Below, in pieces: positions 1 to 13,000 of a stretch of DNA of 64,000 bases. Positions within the stretch are counted from its first letter, which is position 1. Every line of letters starts with the position of its first letter. The notes under the pieces are model-generated. The model searched no databases. It saw only the letters and a list, made by a program, of their open reading frames with translations, and was not told the origin of the DNA. The translations under genes were made by a program, and so were the position numbers. The stretch comes from Gymnogyps californianus (taxonomy: Eukaryota > Chordata > Aves > Accipitriformes > Cathartidae): NCBI RefSeq assembly GCF_018139145.2, contig NC_059471.1, forward strand, positions 44,260,226 to 44,324,225, written 5' to 3'.

Positions 1-1059
1 GGGTTTGGCTCAGCCTTCTCACCCTTGACTAAAGAAGAATTGATATCTTCTCTGCATACCCAGTCTGCATTTTTTAAAAAGCAAGACCAAGGAAAAATAC
101 AGCAACTATGGTTAACTTCAGAATAAAATACCAGAATGTATTTCAAGAAAGGAAAAATTTCAGCTTTTCACAACAGACAGAGCATTTCTGCCAACTGGAT
201 AAACGCCTCCTTGGAATTACCTGACTTCTGACATCTGTGTGGAGAGACTGAATGAAAAAAGGAGTTATTTACCTTCTTGCATGTCAGTGAGAAGAACAGT
301 TTTTAATGCAATATCTGTTGCTCTCTCTAATGGTCCATTTCCATAGGATTGTTTTATTGCACAAATGACAAAATAAAATTACATAGTACTGTATTTAAGA
401 GCAAGACAAGCCATGTGGTTTCTAAAACCAGAACTTTTTTATGTGGAAAGAATGACAGAATAGGTGGCTCTTATGGGACAGTTTCAAAGGAACAGAATTC
501 CCAGTAAAGAATTTTCTTTTTCTTTTAAAGATACTAAACTAAATACAAACCAATTTAAGACAGAGAAAACACTTAAAAATCAGTTCAAAGCACACTGCTA
601 AATAAATAAAAAATAAAAATTCTTCTGTCCTATAAAAGTCATTCCAGGTTTGGGATTTTAAGAGGAGATCTTATTAAAATATATCTGAAAATATCTCACG
701 TACTCCCACAGATTCCACAGGATATTCTGGGCTCCAAATGAGAGACAAGGATGATGACTTTAGAAAAAGCATTGTGTAGTGTAATGGTGTCCTCACTCCT
801 TAGCCTATATTATCATTCGTTTCTTCTTCTAAATGTATATAATTACATTTTAAGATGTTCCTTAGAAGAAGCTTAGTGTAATTGCTATGATCCTGCTTAA
901 TAATGCCTTGAGAAACAAAACAACAGATCCAAATAAAATATCCCTCCTTAAAGTTAGTCAAAGGCTATCCACATGGAAGACTGAAAAATAATCAGATTTT
1001 GCATTCCATCCTTTCAACAATACAACTGCACTTTCAAATATGCTTTGTTGTTTTCTTTT
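1..1059. other. Unique AT-rich stretch, no gene seen
   Basis: I see no open frame with protein-like composition, no recognisable repeat and no RNA gene here. Short A/T runs are ordinary for this background. Confidence 0.6.
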
Positions 1060-1440
1060 AATTCACGAAAATTAATCTTATAGATGTAGATGCCAGATTT
1101 GCATTAATTAAAACTCCACTGTAGAAGCCAGGCTTAATTGCAATCAAATTTGCTTAATTATGCATGGCGAGAGATTCCCAATTGAGAAAGGTTTTAGTAA
1201 GGATTTTTGTTTTTTATACTGACAAAATAAATTGAAATTGTCATTTTTTGTGTTTTATGTAACACTTGTAAATAATTTGTGGAGCACCTTAAGTCTTCTA
1301 TGTAAAGCAATGTTATTGCTTAAGTAATTATAACAATCTGCATTTTTCATTGTTAATTGTGGGTGTCAGCCTCATTAATTTTAATTTACAGCCTGTAATG
1401 AAATTAAGAAAATTTTGTGCTGATCTGCTGAAACTTGTCT
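1060..1440. promoter_or_regulatory. Candidate conserved non-coding element (homeodomain/POU motif-rich)
   Basis: The block is dense in TAATTA-type homeodomain core sites. It includes TTAATTAA at 1104-1111, which overlaps a perfect octamer ATTTGCAT at 1097-1104, and further ATTA/TAAT cores follow near 1134-1160, 1325-1335 and 1373-1385. Such clusters are typical of vertebrate developmental enhancers, but AT-rich DNA also produces ATTA by chance. No conservation data are available to me, so function is inferred from motif density only. Confidence 0.25.
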
Positions 1441-1920
1441 TATAGAAAGTTACTTAATAAAACTGAAGTTCAGAAAAGTAAGGAATTTATTCGTGCATTG
1501 TCAAGACAAGTAACAAATGTTCATTTTTCTCACAAGTTTTGCTTCTAATTTTAAATCAATATCTAGTAAAGTAATTTGTGTCAGAAAGTTTGAGAAATTT
1601 CAATCTGCAAATTTTTCACTTCAAAGAGTAATTACATAGAATGTAGACATAATATGTAGTTTTATTGCCAACAGATAATATGTCACTGCACTCAAAAAAA
1701 ATGTTGTAACTCTATTCTATTGTTCACACACTTTTGTTCTGTCTGTACGTTGCTTGATTAGCCGGATGACTTAACTCGCTGTACTGAACATTTAAAAAGG
1801 AAAATATCAATAACTTTGGAAATCACAAAATAGCACATCACAAACTGTATCTGAAACGTGTAAACACAATTGTGCAAATGGAAGGAAGCAGCTGAATGTA
1901 TTTCCATAAAGCCACAAGAA

Positions 1921-1946
1921 AAAAACAAAACAAAACAAAACAAAAC
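1921..1946 (+). repeat. (CAAAA)n microsatellite
   Basis: Four to five tandem CAAAA units are readable directly. It is short and probably of no functional weight. Confidence 0.8.
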
Positions 1947-4351
1947 ATGAGTTTTACGAGTTGAAAGTGTAATGTCCTATAAGCTGCTGCTGTCAGATCC
2001 AGAGAAGGATGTGCTATGCTGCAACTCTGATCTTTCCAATGCATGTGGACATGAGCATGACTGCTGCTGTGGCCCTACTTTGGCAAGACCCTTACACACA
2101 AACTCTGCTCTAAGCATGAGATATCTTACTGAAGTCAACGGGACTGAAAATCATGCTCAGGCCTGCACTTCTTGCATTAAGATGTATTACAGTTTTTAAA
2201 GACTAAAAATGTTACTTTTAGATTTGTTTATTACTACACTTGATGATGGCAGTTATCCTTAGCTCAGTTAGATCTTCATCCCTGTGTTTAGCAGAGAGTT
2301 TTAGGTTTAAACCTAAGAAGACTAAAGGTTTAAACTGTCCAGGAGAAAGTTAGAAACTTTATCATTGTTCATGGAGGGCACTCAAAGTTGGTTGAATCTT
2401 GTTGCTACTTGTTTTCAGGGAAAGCTCCACATTCAAGATATATAAAAAAGAATTGTAGGCCTGCAAACCCCATTAGTTTCCTGTGATCAGGAGTTATTTT
2501 ACAAAGCAAGTTCCGCTTTCCTATTTAAACAAATACTCTTCTGTCTCATAAGGATAGTATTAAAGAGAATAAAACATCCTTACCATTCATTTTAAAGTGA
2601 TAAAGTAGAAATTAATTTTGTGACAAATATCACAGTTTAGCTAATGAATACAAGATTATAATGTAGTATTAATAATGATTTTTTCTCTGAATAATCTAAT
2701 ACATTTTCCATCTCAATTAAGTGGTTTTGAATATTGGATTTATTATAACTTTTTAAAGTTAACATTTTGAAGATGTGAAAATATATTAGAAAAGTAATGA
2801 AGGGGTCACACAAAATAGAATATATTTACACGGTATGAAATTCAGGATAACTGAAAAAGTCTGTAGAAAACTCAAATGGAAAGAAAATTTCAGTGTGATA
2901 AAAGTTTCCAGTCAACACTGTCTGGAAGCTTCCAGTAAAACAATCTAACAAAACCCCAAAGTCAATTGTATAATTCTAAATTCTATAAAATGGCATGCTT
3001 TATTTCTGTATTATTTTACCTTTTAGATTATATTTGAAAGATAAATTCTAAAAGTATTGCAGGTTTAGTTTTTTAAAGTTCATATACAATAGAAAAAAAA
3101 TGTTTGTTGTCCTTTGTTGTCCAGCACCTAAAATTCTGTGGTGTCATTCACTTTCTTCCAAAAACCACTCACCTATTTCACGCAGTAAAAAAGTATCTCA
3201 CAAGACCAATTCCTTTTTCTTTCTTCATTGCAAAAATGTTTTTTTCTGTACAGTTCTGAAACTTCTGTAAACTAATGTTCTTAAAATTAAGCATAATAAC
3301 ATAGCCAAAAATCTCTGCTCACATTGTCTATGGCCCCTTTATTTAGAGTTTCTTTTTAATATACCCAGTCTTCTGCTTTTCAAACTTCAGCCCTTCAAAC
3401 TCTGTCCTTCCCTTCCTCTGTTCTGCTGAGTTTGCATCATTGCCCCAGCCATGCAAGAAAACAGAAAGATATGGCTTAATTAGGCTGCAACTTTATTAAT
3501 TTAATTTATCTGGGGACTATCCAGCAGCAATTTCTACAATACAGGTCATAAATTTTTCATTAATTATTTTCACTTGTAGGAGGGCTGCCATTAGCTTTCA
3601 TTCCTTCTGGTAGCAGGTCCTCGGCCCTCAGTGGGTGTTCCACCACCATCTTTAAATGATGGTTAGGAAGGACAGGTTCTCTTCTTGTCACACTAGACTT
3701 TGAGAGTCCTGCTTCCAGTACCCACCTCTGTTTGAGGTGGCTTTTGGTTTTGTGATGCTTTTCTGATGCTGGTTAACCAAGGAAGCAGATCCTGTATGGT
3801 AGTTCAAGTATCTGAGATGGATTTTACTTTCTTGGAGAGGCAGATGACAGGAGGACTAGGGCAGACAGTCTAAATTATAGCCCCTCCACAGATTAACAAG
3901 GCCAGTTAGTTGACCTGAGCTCCTTTGACCTGCCAAGATATCCACAGAGCTTTCTTCCACCTGGCTGACTGACTCCCAGAACCTGTGAAGGAAGGCGATA
4001 CTTAAGAGAGTTAGAACTCTTTTTCCTAGGTAGTCTACTAAAACAAACAAAGATCCAATTTTTGCACTGTAGATCTCATCTCAGAACCTCCACTTTGCTC
4101 ATCTTAATATTCCCAGAGCTCTTTCTTTTTTTCATTTTTACTGGACACTATCCATTGTGGATTTGCTTGTCTTGCTTTTTAATTGGTGTTGAGAGGCATT
4201 TGTTGTTATGATCCTGCACACACTTGCACAATGCTTTGGATGAAAAAGCGTTATATGATACCATAAAAATGCAAAAAATGTGAAGGAACAGAAATGACAA
4301 TCGGCAAGTTGTGGGGAGAGGCTGTTATTTTTCTAGTATACAAAGATATTT

Positions 4352-4456
4352 CTCAAATATATAACATATATAATGAATATATAAAAGTATAAAAACAAAA
4401 GTATTATAATGCATATAATATTATGTATAATATTATATGAAGTATATAAAATATAA
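4352..4456. repeat. AT-rich low-complexity segment
   Basis: The segment is almost wholly A and T, with repeated TATA/ATAATATTAT motifs and several small self-complementary pieces. Confidence 0.7.
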
Positions 4457-5609
4457 ACATGTTTTTAATATACCTGCCTTTAAGAATTTGCAATCTAAAC
4501 ACGTGGAAGCTAGCAGGAGAGGGGAAGAAATAATAAACCCATGACTGGGAAGACATGAGAAGAATCCCTGGGCTTGTGTTCTGCTCTCTGCTGTTACTTT
4601 TCCTGTATATAGCTTGCTACTCTAACTGAACATGAAAATGGAAAGCATAATCTTGTAAAACAGATGAGTCCCAGAACATACTGCATGATCTAGCATATGC
4701 TAGATCCACCACAACTGTACAGGTGAGAGATAAAAACACTGAAGCATAGAACTATTTTAATATATCAGAGAGACAATATTTTGAAATTCAGAGGCCATAC
4801 TTACTTTTCTACTGCAAATAGGGGTTTTTTTGTGTTTTTTTTTTTAGGTTTTCGTATTGGCCTGTAGTGAAACCATTTTGAATGTGCTTTTCAATATAAG
4901 CTAAAAATGTGTAGCAGAGACTTCCTAGGATTTGCCAGGGATCATAGATGATGTCCAAAGCAGATTTCCAGTCTTGTGTTTGATCTAAGTGGTGGTGGTT
5001 ATAATGAATGATGATCTTTTCAGTGTGCAATAAAACTAAGAATGTAATTAATCTGATGTGTTATAAAAACGTACAGAATTAAAACCAAGCAGTAATAATC
5101 TAGGCTTCTAATATCCAGCACCTAAGCAGATTTTCCTTCTTAAAAGGATAGCAACTGGTACTTATGCACCTCAGTGGTCTACTGAATTTTGACGTTGCTT
5201 CCGAGGGATGTATACAGAACAATATCAATAGGAAGAAAAACACCCTTAGGAAGTCAGTTCCAATCTACATGCAGCATGCAAGATATTTTTGCATTGCTAC
5301 TTACAACTTTTTGTGTTGTCTTCTAGTAATAAATGTTACTTCTGAGAGCAAGAATAACAGTGAAGTACAAAATAAGCTGGGTTCTTTAAAAGGCTGAAAA
5401 CGATTACATGTTCTAAGGATATCTGCAGATCTAAGTCTTCTGATCACGAATGTCGCCTGCTACTCCCCAGTGTTGTAGTGAGCTGCCAAAATGTAGAGAG
5501 GGTGAGGGTTTTCCTATAGGAAGGGTATAGTAATAACAGTAAAAACAAAGCACATTTTGTCATTTTTAAATGGTGGGACATTTAGAATGACATTGAATAT
5601 AATTTTAAA

Positions 5610-5945
5610 TTTTACAGCCAGGGTGGGTACAGGGTGGGGGGAAACCAGGATGGCTGCTAGTGGCTGCTGGACTGGTTGGGCTGGGTCCTCCCACAGGCAC
5701 CAACTCAGCCTTCCACTTCTGCCATCCTCCTAGTGGCAGCAGTTTTTCTTTGGGGCTTGGTCTCTCACACTTTTTCTCCTTTGTGGTTTTCCACCCTATC
5801 ATTGTCCTTTCTTCATTCTCCTCCATCCCTCTGTTTCCCAGAGCAAGACCAGGACAGGTTCAGCCCCTCATTTCTGACACAGCCAAACTCCATTTTGCCT
5901 GCCTGGCTAAGACAAATCACATCAGCTCTGCATAGAGGGGCTGTA
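5610..5945. other. GC-richer block of unknown origin
   Basis: GC content visibly rises against the neighbours and the plus strand is rich in C and T. It carries several overlapping short open frames on both strands (for example 5605-5826 minus and 5660-5935 plus), none of which resembles a known protein. It could be an old decayed repeat or a local composition island. I cannot assign it. Confidence 0.3.
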
Positions 5946-7935
5946 TTTAATCTCTTATGAAACAGATAATCTTTAATCTTTTCAAGTACACCCCGATGCT
6001 TACCTAGTAATGTTAATGTTCTGCTGAGGCACACATGTCAGTATTACGCATAACAAATTACAAAGGAGTATTTTTGAAACCCTGGGTATAAGGTTCTCCG
6101 TATGTTTTGACAGGTACCAATATGGAAAAAAAACATTATTTGCTAATAATTGTGACATTTTCATGTAGCCTGTATGAACCAGCATAGCAGAGTACTAATT
6201 TGTCCTGGACATGTAAATAAAGGTGTCAACAACTTTCTTAACAGTTCAGCTAGCATTTAAGCATATTTACTGTTCTTCTTCTTTCTATTCTCAAGGCAGG
6301 AGGACATTAATGACTGTGAAAAGTGAATGAATAACAGGAAAAAAAAAGAATAAAAAAGAAAATGGAAAAGAAAATGAAAGAGGAAGAATAAAAAATAAAA
6401 ATTAAGAAAAGATAAAGAAAGAGAAGAAGAAAAAAAATCTTATTTGGAAAGGAAGGACTTTGGCATTCATATTTAATTATCAGTGGATACACAGGATAGA
6501 GTAGAGAGATCTATTTCAAAACTGTGACTTAATGACAAGTTGATGTGTAATACTTTGCCTGAAGACCCAGACAACATCGTTAAGAGAGAGACAAGTAAAT
6601 TGTAGGTAAGAAATAAAAATAAATGTTTCCACGCCTCTGACATAACTGTAAAAGTTAAAAGGCTACTGATAAATTGGAGACAAATGACTATTGTTCTGGC
6701 AAAATAAGGAATCTTAATTCATTTTTGGATAACAATATTGCCAGCTCTTGCAATTTTATTATTAGCCTCATGATACTTGATGTTTTTCTTAAAGACCTAG
6801 CTCCTAGATTTATACTAATTAGGAAGCTATTAACTTTCATAAAAAATATCATGTTTCTAGTCCTGATACCTAAGCAGAAAAAAATTAGAGCATTTCCTAA
6901 AAGTGTAAAAGATAGAAGTTAAACAAGGAGAACCCCAAACAGGTTATTAAAAAAACCCAACCCAAGCCTATGAATTCTAGAAGTCTTACTCATGATTTCT
7001 GAATATTTGGCAACACTATATTAACTATAATTAAGTTAGAGATTTATTAGGTAATAAAAACAGCAAAGCTGATAAGAAGCTTCTGCGCTGAAAAAGCAGA
7101 ACATGCTGAGAATCAGCCAAAAGAAGGTGAAATTCCAAAAGATTTCAGTTTGCAATGGAAACTTTTACTTTTTTGTTGCTTTCAACAAATGATTCTGCAT
7201 AGTTTTCCATCAAAAAAAATCTGACTAATTAAAAAAACTAGTTTTCAGAACCTGACTTGTTCCACTGGCAACAAACCCAACCTACTATCATAATTTTCAC
7301 CTCTTAGGGATCCATGAATATTGTTGAATTCCTGTCCATCACCATTTTAATCTTCTCAGACTTCAGTGATTTTATATTGTTCAGGTGGCATAAGACCATG
7401 CTGCTAGCAAGATGACTTGAGTAGACAGCTCTAGTTAATTTTTTTCTGCCAGTTCCACAGTTCTTAGGAAAACTGTGCAATTTAGGAATGACACTCAGCT
7501 AGTAGCCAAAACGCAATCATTTACCTTGATCTCAAACACTGATAAGAGACAATCACTGAAATAATGTGCCATATGAACCAACTCTGCTTCCTGTAACACA
7601 GTCCATCCCAGCAGGGGGATGGACGTGTGAATCGTTATTCAAATGCTGTGCAAGGTATGAAGAAGTCCATCCACATTGCATTGACAAAGGAATACAAGCC
7701 CTGGAAGCAGACTATATTAAGTCTAATAATAAATTAAATAGCGAATACAACCTCAGTAGTGTGTGCAGCTCTACCATTTCCAAGAAATAACAACAATGAT
7801 CAGGTACTTTTTTAACCTGAAAAAACCCAAGGAGATTCTCAGATTCCTACCTGTCAAATGGATATTTTTTCTGCTGCTACTCCTCCTGCCATTCTTTGAG
7901 GAAAAATCATTTCTGTCTCTGTTAAAATTTGCCAT
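5946..7935. other. Unique AT-rich stretch, no gene seen
   Basis: Apart from an A/G-rich low-complexity tract at 6335-6438, I see no repeats, RNA genes or convincing coding frames. Confidence 0.5.
6335..6438 (+). repeat. Purine-rich (A>G) low-complexity tract
   Basis: About 100 nt composed mainly of A and G in irregular GAAA/GGAAAA units. The minus strand is a matching pyrimidine tract and gives a spurious F/S/L-rich frame. Confidence 0.75.
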
Positions 7936-8775
7936 TTATACTGACCATATACTACTGCACCACCATCTGAGTGTCCAGATCTTAATTACCAGGGCACTAC
8001 TCCATAGCCTGGATTCACTGAGCACATCCACTTTTGCTGTAGTGACACCATAGTTGTTCCTTAACACCTGACTTGTTGGATGTGATGGGCACAGTGTAAG
8101 AAGTCCTTCAGGTCTACTTGTCTCCCAGTACCTGAAAGCCCTATCAGATTTGAACCTGGCAAATCTGATAATTCCAGGACCAGAAACTCCAGCCTGACCA
8201 AAAATGTCATCACCATCAAATTTGGGCAGCCTTGTCAGAACTCCAGTCCCATAGTCTGTTGCAGTAATGCTATCAACAGCATATTGCTGAGAAGAAGCCC
8301 CAAATCCCAAATATCAGTCATATATTCTATATAGAGCAATCTATATATTCTAGCTGGGTCTGTAACACTCAGCTTCAGTACAATAGTGGCTGGAGAAACT
8401 GTACCAATTGCTGGATGAACTTTGGCTTCTTGGCCCAGGTAGCTCCTGCATCCTGCTCTGGCCTCACGCTCTAGGTGTGATTTAAGAACTAGCTCTCCTT
8501 GAACTTTTCACCAGTTACCAATTACCTGCAGTGCCTCATCTATATGTCCATGATTCTGTGGCAGACTTAGAATACCTGCAGCTGCCTGGAAGGACACCGA
8601 AGTCCTTCTCATCTTCCAGGGAGAGGACAATTTTTTCATACTTCTGCTGGCCATGCATTGTCCTCAATTCTGTGCCATTCTGTCCCAAACTCACTTCCTG
8701 ATCCCTACATTCAGGAATAAAGAGAGAGGAAGGACTCTGCATTTTCCATGTTTCCCCTCTGGAGAGACAGAACAT
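7936..8775 (-). pseudogene. Unrecognised broken coding-like remnant
   Basis: Reading the minus strand from about 8775 down to 7936, protein-like sequence continues through at least two frame changes. A first piece ends near 8540. A second frame, with one in-frame TGA near 8500, runs through about 8320 and includes a segment reading VSPATIVLKLSVTDPARIYR. A third frame (7936-8310, 124 codons) includes FDGDDIFGQAGVSGPGIIRF. Composition (G, D, V, T-rich, few low-complexity runs) is unlike the lysine/isoleucine-rich translations typical of this AT-rich window. The frameshifts and the stop mean it cannot be an intact gene. It may be a decayed retrocopy, an old mobile-element protein or a chance run. 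I do not recognise the family and see no poly-A tail, target-site duplication or intron boundaries that would settle its origin. Confidence 0.33.
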
Positions 8776-9009
8776 CTCTTTGGAATCATTATGTTCCTAC
8801 CCATCAGTTTCTCATTTGACCTACCTGCAAATATACTGTTTGGATATTGCTGCTCAGTCCTAATTGCTGCTCTGGACCTACACTCAAACAGTCTTCCCTG
8901 AGGTGAACAAACCATCATGAACTCTCCTATTTCTTTCTCCCTTTGATCAGTGTTTTCTTACCCAGGGCCCCACAAGGGGAAAGGCTAAGGTGACTGATCT
9001 AGAACAATT

Positions 9010-9599
9010 TTGCTCTACCTCTCTCATAGGAGACAGAGCCTTAGTACACAATGGCAACTTTGGAAGGGATCAAGTACTAAAACTGTGCCAGGTGGAGAAG
9101 GTTTCCTGAGTCCTCTGACCTTATTTTTAAAAGGCAAGATTTTCAGAATCATCCTTTTCATCTATTTTCGTCTATTAGAAATAAGAAATGTATACAAAAG
9201 CTGAATTTCTTGGTATTTATTACTAATGAAGTGAGGATAGTAAGTGCAGGAATTGGCTAAATTGTCTAAGATGTTATATATGTTTCAACACTACTGAAGA
9301 AATAAGATGATAAAGCTCCTCTTCCAAGCTATTGTCTGAAAAAAATACATTGGTTGTTTTGGAACTAAATCTTTTTCACAGAAAGTTTTGAAGCCATCCT
9401 TCAAATTATTTGACTGACTGAGTAGCTTAATAACAAATCACACTATACCCTTACCAATCACAGCACTTCCTCAGAACTGGGAAGTCATTAGCATGATTCT
9501 TTTTTTTTTTAAAAGGATTTAGGGGATGTCTTGAGAATTACAGTTTGTTACAATGGCTGAAAACCAAATAGACAAAAAATAGTGCAGCATTTGGGGAAT
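9010..9599. other. Unique AT-rich stretch, no gene seen
   Basis: Nothing recognisable. The 3' part borders the LINE relic and may contain further decayed LINE sequence that I cannot align by eye. Confidence 0.4.
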
Positions 9600-10005
9600 C
9601 ATAATATATATGGCAAGGGAAAAACCAACAAGCTTTCTGTAACAGAAAATTGTGCCTCTCTAATGTGTTAGAAGGTTCTGAAAATATTAATAAGACAGTA
9701 GACGAACGTGACCCAGTGGACATAATTTACTTGGATTTCAAAAAGCTTTAGAAAAGGTCCCTCATAAAAGAATATTAAAGATAATAAATAACAATGAAGT
9801 AAGGGGCAAAGGCTTGTCATGGATTAAAAAGTGATTAAATGATAGGAAATAAATAGTTATAACCTCAGAGAAGAGATATATTAATAATGGAGTGTCTCAG
9901 GGGTCAGTACTACGATCAAGTTGTTTAATATATTTTTTTAATAATTTGGGGTAAGTGGATTGCAAGGTGGCAGAGTTTGCTGATGACACTGTACTATTGA
10001 ACAAG
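9600..10005 (+). mobile_element. Ancient CR1/L3-type LINE relic (reverse transcriptase fragment)
   Basis: Conceptual reading on the plus strand recovers hallmarks of a non-LTR reverse transcriptase, in the right order but spread over frames. A D-P-V-D-I-I-Y-L-D-F block lies at about 9710-9739. A P-H-K-R block follows after a frameshift near 9745. An S-Q-G-S-V-L block, equivalent to the usual PQGSVLGP, is near 9895-9912. The catalytic F-A-D-D-T motif is at 9976-9990. Frame changes and in-frame stops show it is long dead. The spacing and wording match the old CR1/L3-like LINEs of reptiles and birds rather than young chicken-type CR1. It is a 5'- and 3'-truncated fragment with no detectable target-site duplication. 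Confidence 0.8.
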
Positions 10006-13000
10006 TAACCACCTGCATAACCTCCTACTCATTATGGTAGTTTAAAAACCAACCTCTACTGCTCTGAAAATCACCGACAACAGGAATCCCAGTGAATACC
10101 AGTAAAGAACTTTAGCAACGTACAGGGAGAGAGGGAAGAGTGACAAATTTGTCTGTATGCCAACTGTTCAGCTCTATCTCAAGATTCACACAGTGAATGG
10201 TTAAATTCTAGTAAGCCTAAGGTAGGAACTGGGACAGAGAAAAGTGTCCACTTGGCCTCCATCATGAAATGTTTGTAAGACATGCCTTTGGTACACTATC
10301 TTCAGTAAAATCCAAAGTTTTCCTGGATAATTGAAGAATGCTGAAATCATATCTATAGCACTCAACAATCACATGTTAATCCTACCAACAGAAACCATGT
10401 ATTTTTCTTTTCTCAAATTACGGATAGCTTTGAATGGTTATTAGCCATAACATCACGGGCAATCTCATGCAATAGCTTTTCCTTGCAAAATACAAATCAA
10501 CCACAAGCACTTGCACCAGAATTAAACATTCTGGTTCAGGTTCATAACCTCTGGCTCATCCTCATCAGTAATGATCAAGCATCCCAAATCTTAGCCCCCA
10601 TGTTTTCATATGCCCAGAGAACTGTGCTGTTCGACCCATCTGAGAGCTGACTGGAAAAGAAGACTGTTGTTGTAGTGGGATCTTCAAAAAAGGTAGTCCT
10701 GCTTTCAGCCTCAGGAACAAATTACCTTATTCATTTCTAGCTGTAGCTTCCTATAAAAAAATGAGAATTACATAGGAGTTCTCAGTGCTAAGGACTAAAA
10801 AAATTACCTTCCTGTAACAGCATTTTTTTCTAATTATAATCCTTCTTCCCCAAATATAAAGAATCAGACCTTTTCAATCTAACAATATCTTATGTGTCTC
10901 ATGTCCCAGGATGAGTTTGTCTCCCAGAGGACACCATCTCTGAAAAAGAAAGGTCAGGATTCATCGCTAGTAAATGTGAAATGCATTACAGTCATTCCAG
11001 ATACATTTTATCCAAAGTGGAATAAAAGGTTTGTGCCATGGAAAAAGAAAAGTTATTTTCCACAGTCTCTCCCTGAAATGGGAAGAAGTAACAACAATTA
11101 CCCAGAGAAAAACCTCTGGTCAACCACGGTCCCAGCCCTTCATACAAATTATATCCCTTCAGAACCCAGTTTGCTTTACTCCCAGGCACAGATATGAAGC
11201 TTTATCCACAACTTTACCTCTTATTGCTACCCTTGCAGAAAAAAAAATGTCCTGATATTAGGTGGCTGAAGGAACAAGAGGAGATAATGTAGACAGACCA
11301 AAGAACCTGCTGCTGTTGAAGCACAGTGTTAATCAACAGACTTTTTTTAGAGGCCAGTGCAAGCATTTGGACTAATGCAGTTTTTATCTTATGCAATACA
11401 AAATAATGTTAAATAAGCCTCATTATTTAGGACACCAAATTATTACTACCGAAGTTGCAAAGTATTTGTTTTATTCACGTTTAAACTGCAGAATTATCCG
11501 ATTGTTTTGGGAAATATCCTGAAGTATTTGGCAGTGGCTTCATCTGTAAGCACACCACTAACTTTGAAAGGCCAGCTATTTAATCCATTATATAGTTCTC
11601 TATTATTCCAAATATCATGGGAGAAATTCAGTCCATGCACAGGTTGATACAACTTGCAGCAACTTTGCTGGTAGATATAGCCACTCAACAAGGGACCTGA
11701 CTTTGGCTCATGTGTTTTACAGGTCTGATGAAATGTATAGTTTTAAATGCAATAAGTTTAATCAAGCAATTGATTTCTGAATTTGCAAAAAATAAATTAA
11801 GGGATCTTAATGCCAGTCTTTATTTTTATTTTTAATAAGACATTAGATACAAATTCTTGTTCATTGTCAGCTGGTCGAGAATTACAGTATGTTGCAGTAT
11901 AATCACAAACAAATATTATAATTACAAAAACCAAGGGAAATTTAGGCTATAAGGCAAAATGAAAAAAAGAACTTGACTGTGGAAAATTAAATTAATAAAA
12001 CATTAAAGCACTAAAAAAGAAACCTACTGCCTATCATAACTAAATTGTTTGCATAGCTAAAATAAAGAAACAATCTCAGTGTTTGTGTTTATGAATGTTA
12101 CATGGCAATCAGCAGGTAAAGGAGAGAAACAGTGCAGTTAAGGTTACAGTTTCCTATCTGTTTTTCCTACATATTTGCACACTGAAATTAATTTAATCCC
12201 TAACATTTTTATTTAAAGCAATGAAGTTAGGGATTTATCTACCTTACTTGTAGGTTCTAAGAGACAACACAGTGATAGGTTACCAATATAGCCATGATAC
12301 GCCAGGTCATGGCATATACTGAGAACTCTTTTTATGTAGAAGTCAAAGGGGGCAGAATTAGGCCAATGCTAAAAGCTCGTGAAAAATCTTTCCCAGGATG
12401 ACTTTCTCAACATCAAACAGTAAGTCCGTAGCAGAACTGGGATTGGAATAGCACTCAGATCATCTAAATCCCAGTTAAGTGCCTTAATCACATGACTTAC
12501 TGGAGCTCTCCTAAATTAATTCATACATGTTCCCATCAGTTCTTCACCTGTAGACCCAGGAATTCTGGTCAAAAGCAATCTGAGGTAGCTGCAGTTATGA
12601 TTCATCTCCCTGTCAGATGTCTTCTGCCAAACATACACATGAACTGACCCCCATCATTCCTAAATGAGGGAAACAAATTCAAGTGGAATCCATCAGAACA
12701 CAGAAATCAAGTTCCTCAAAAGCACACTGGTTCACCTAGCAGCATTTTTTTTTTCCTGTTAGTGTCTTATCAGTCAAATGCACAGTTCATTTATGTGACT
12801 GTTTGCTTTCTTGCAAAAATGGCGTACAAAAAAATACAGAAGTGCTAACTCCAATGCAAAATCATCTTTCTTAGTAGAAAAAGGCTCACAAAAAGACAAA
12901 GCTTCAAGGACATTTTTTGTGAAAGTTTGAGAGCCACCTAGACCAGCTGTGACATCTGTACTAATTGAAAAAGCAAACGAGGCCACAAAGGACTCTTCTT

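Larger units (their letters stand above)
1481..5600. other. Unique AT-rich stretch, no gene seen
   Basis: About 4 kb of AT-rich unique sequence. It holds a short CAAAA run at about 1921-1946 and an AT-dominated segment at 4352-4456. The small open frames here have no protein-like composition and no shared motifs. Confidence 0.55.

Noticed and set aside
1972..2199. Cysteine-rich 75-codon frame that might suggest a small secreted peptide
   Set aside because: No signal peptide, no regular cysteine pattern and no gene context. The length is expected by chance.
6307..6492. F/S/L-rich minus-strand frame resembling a membrane protein
   Set aside because: Translation of an A/G-rich low-complexity tract.
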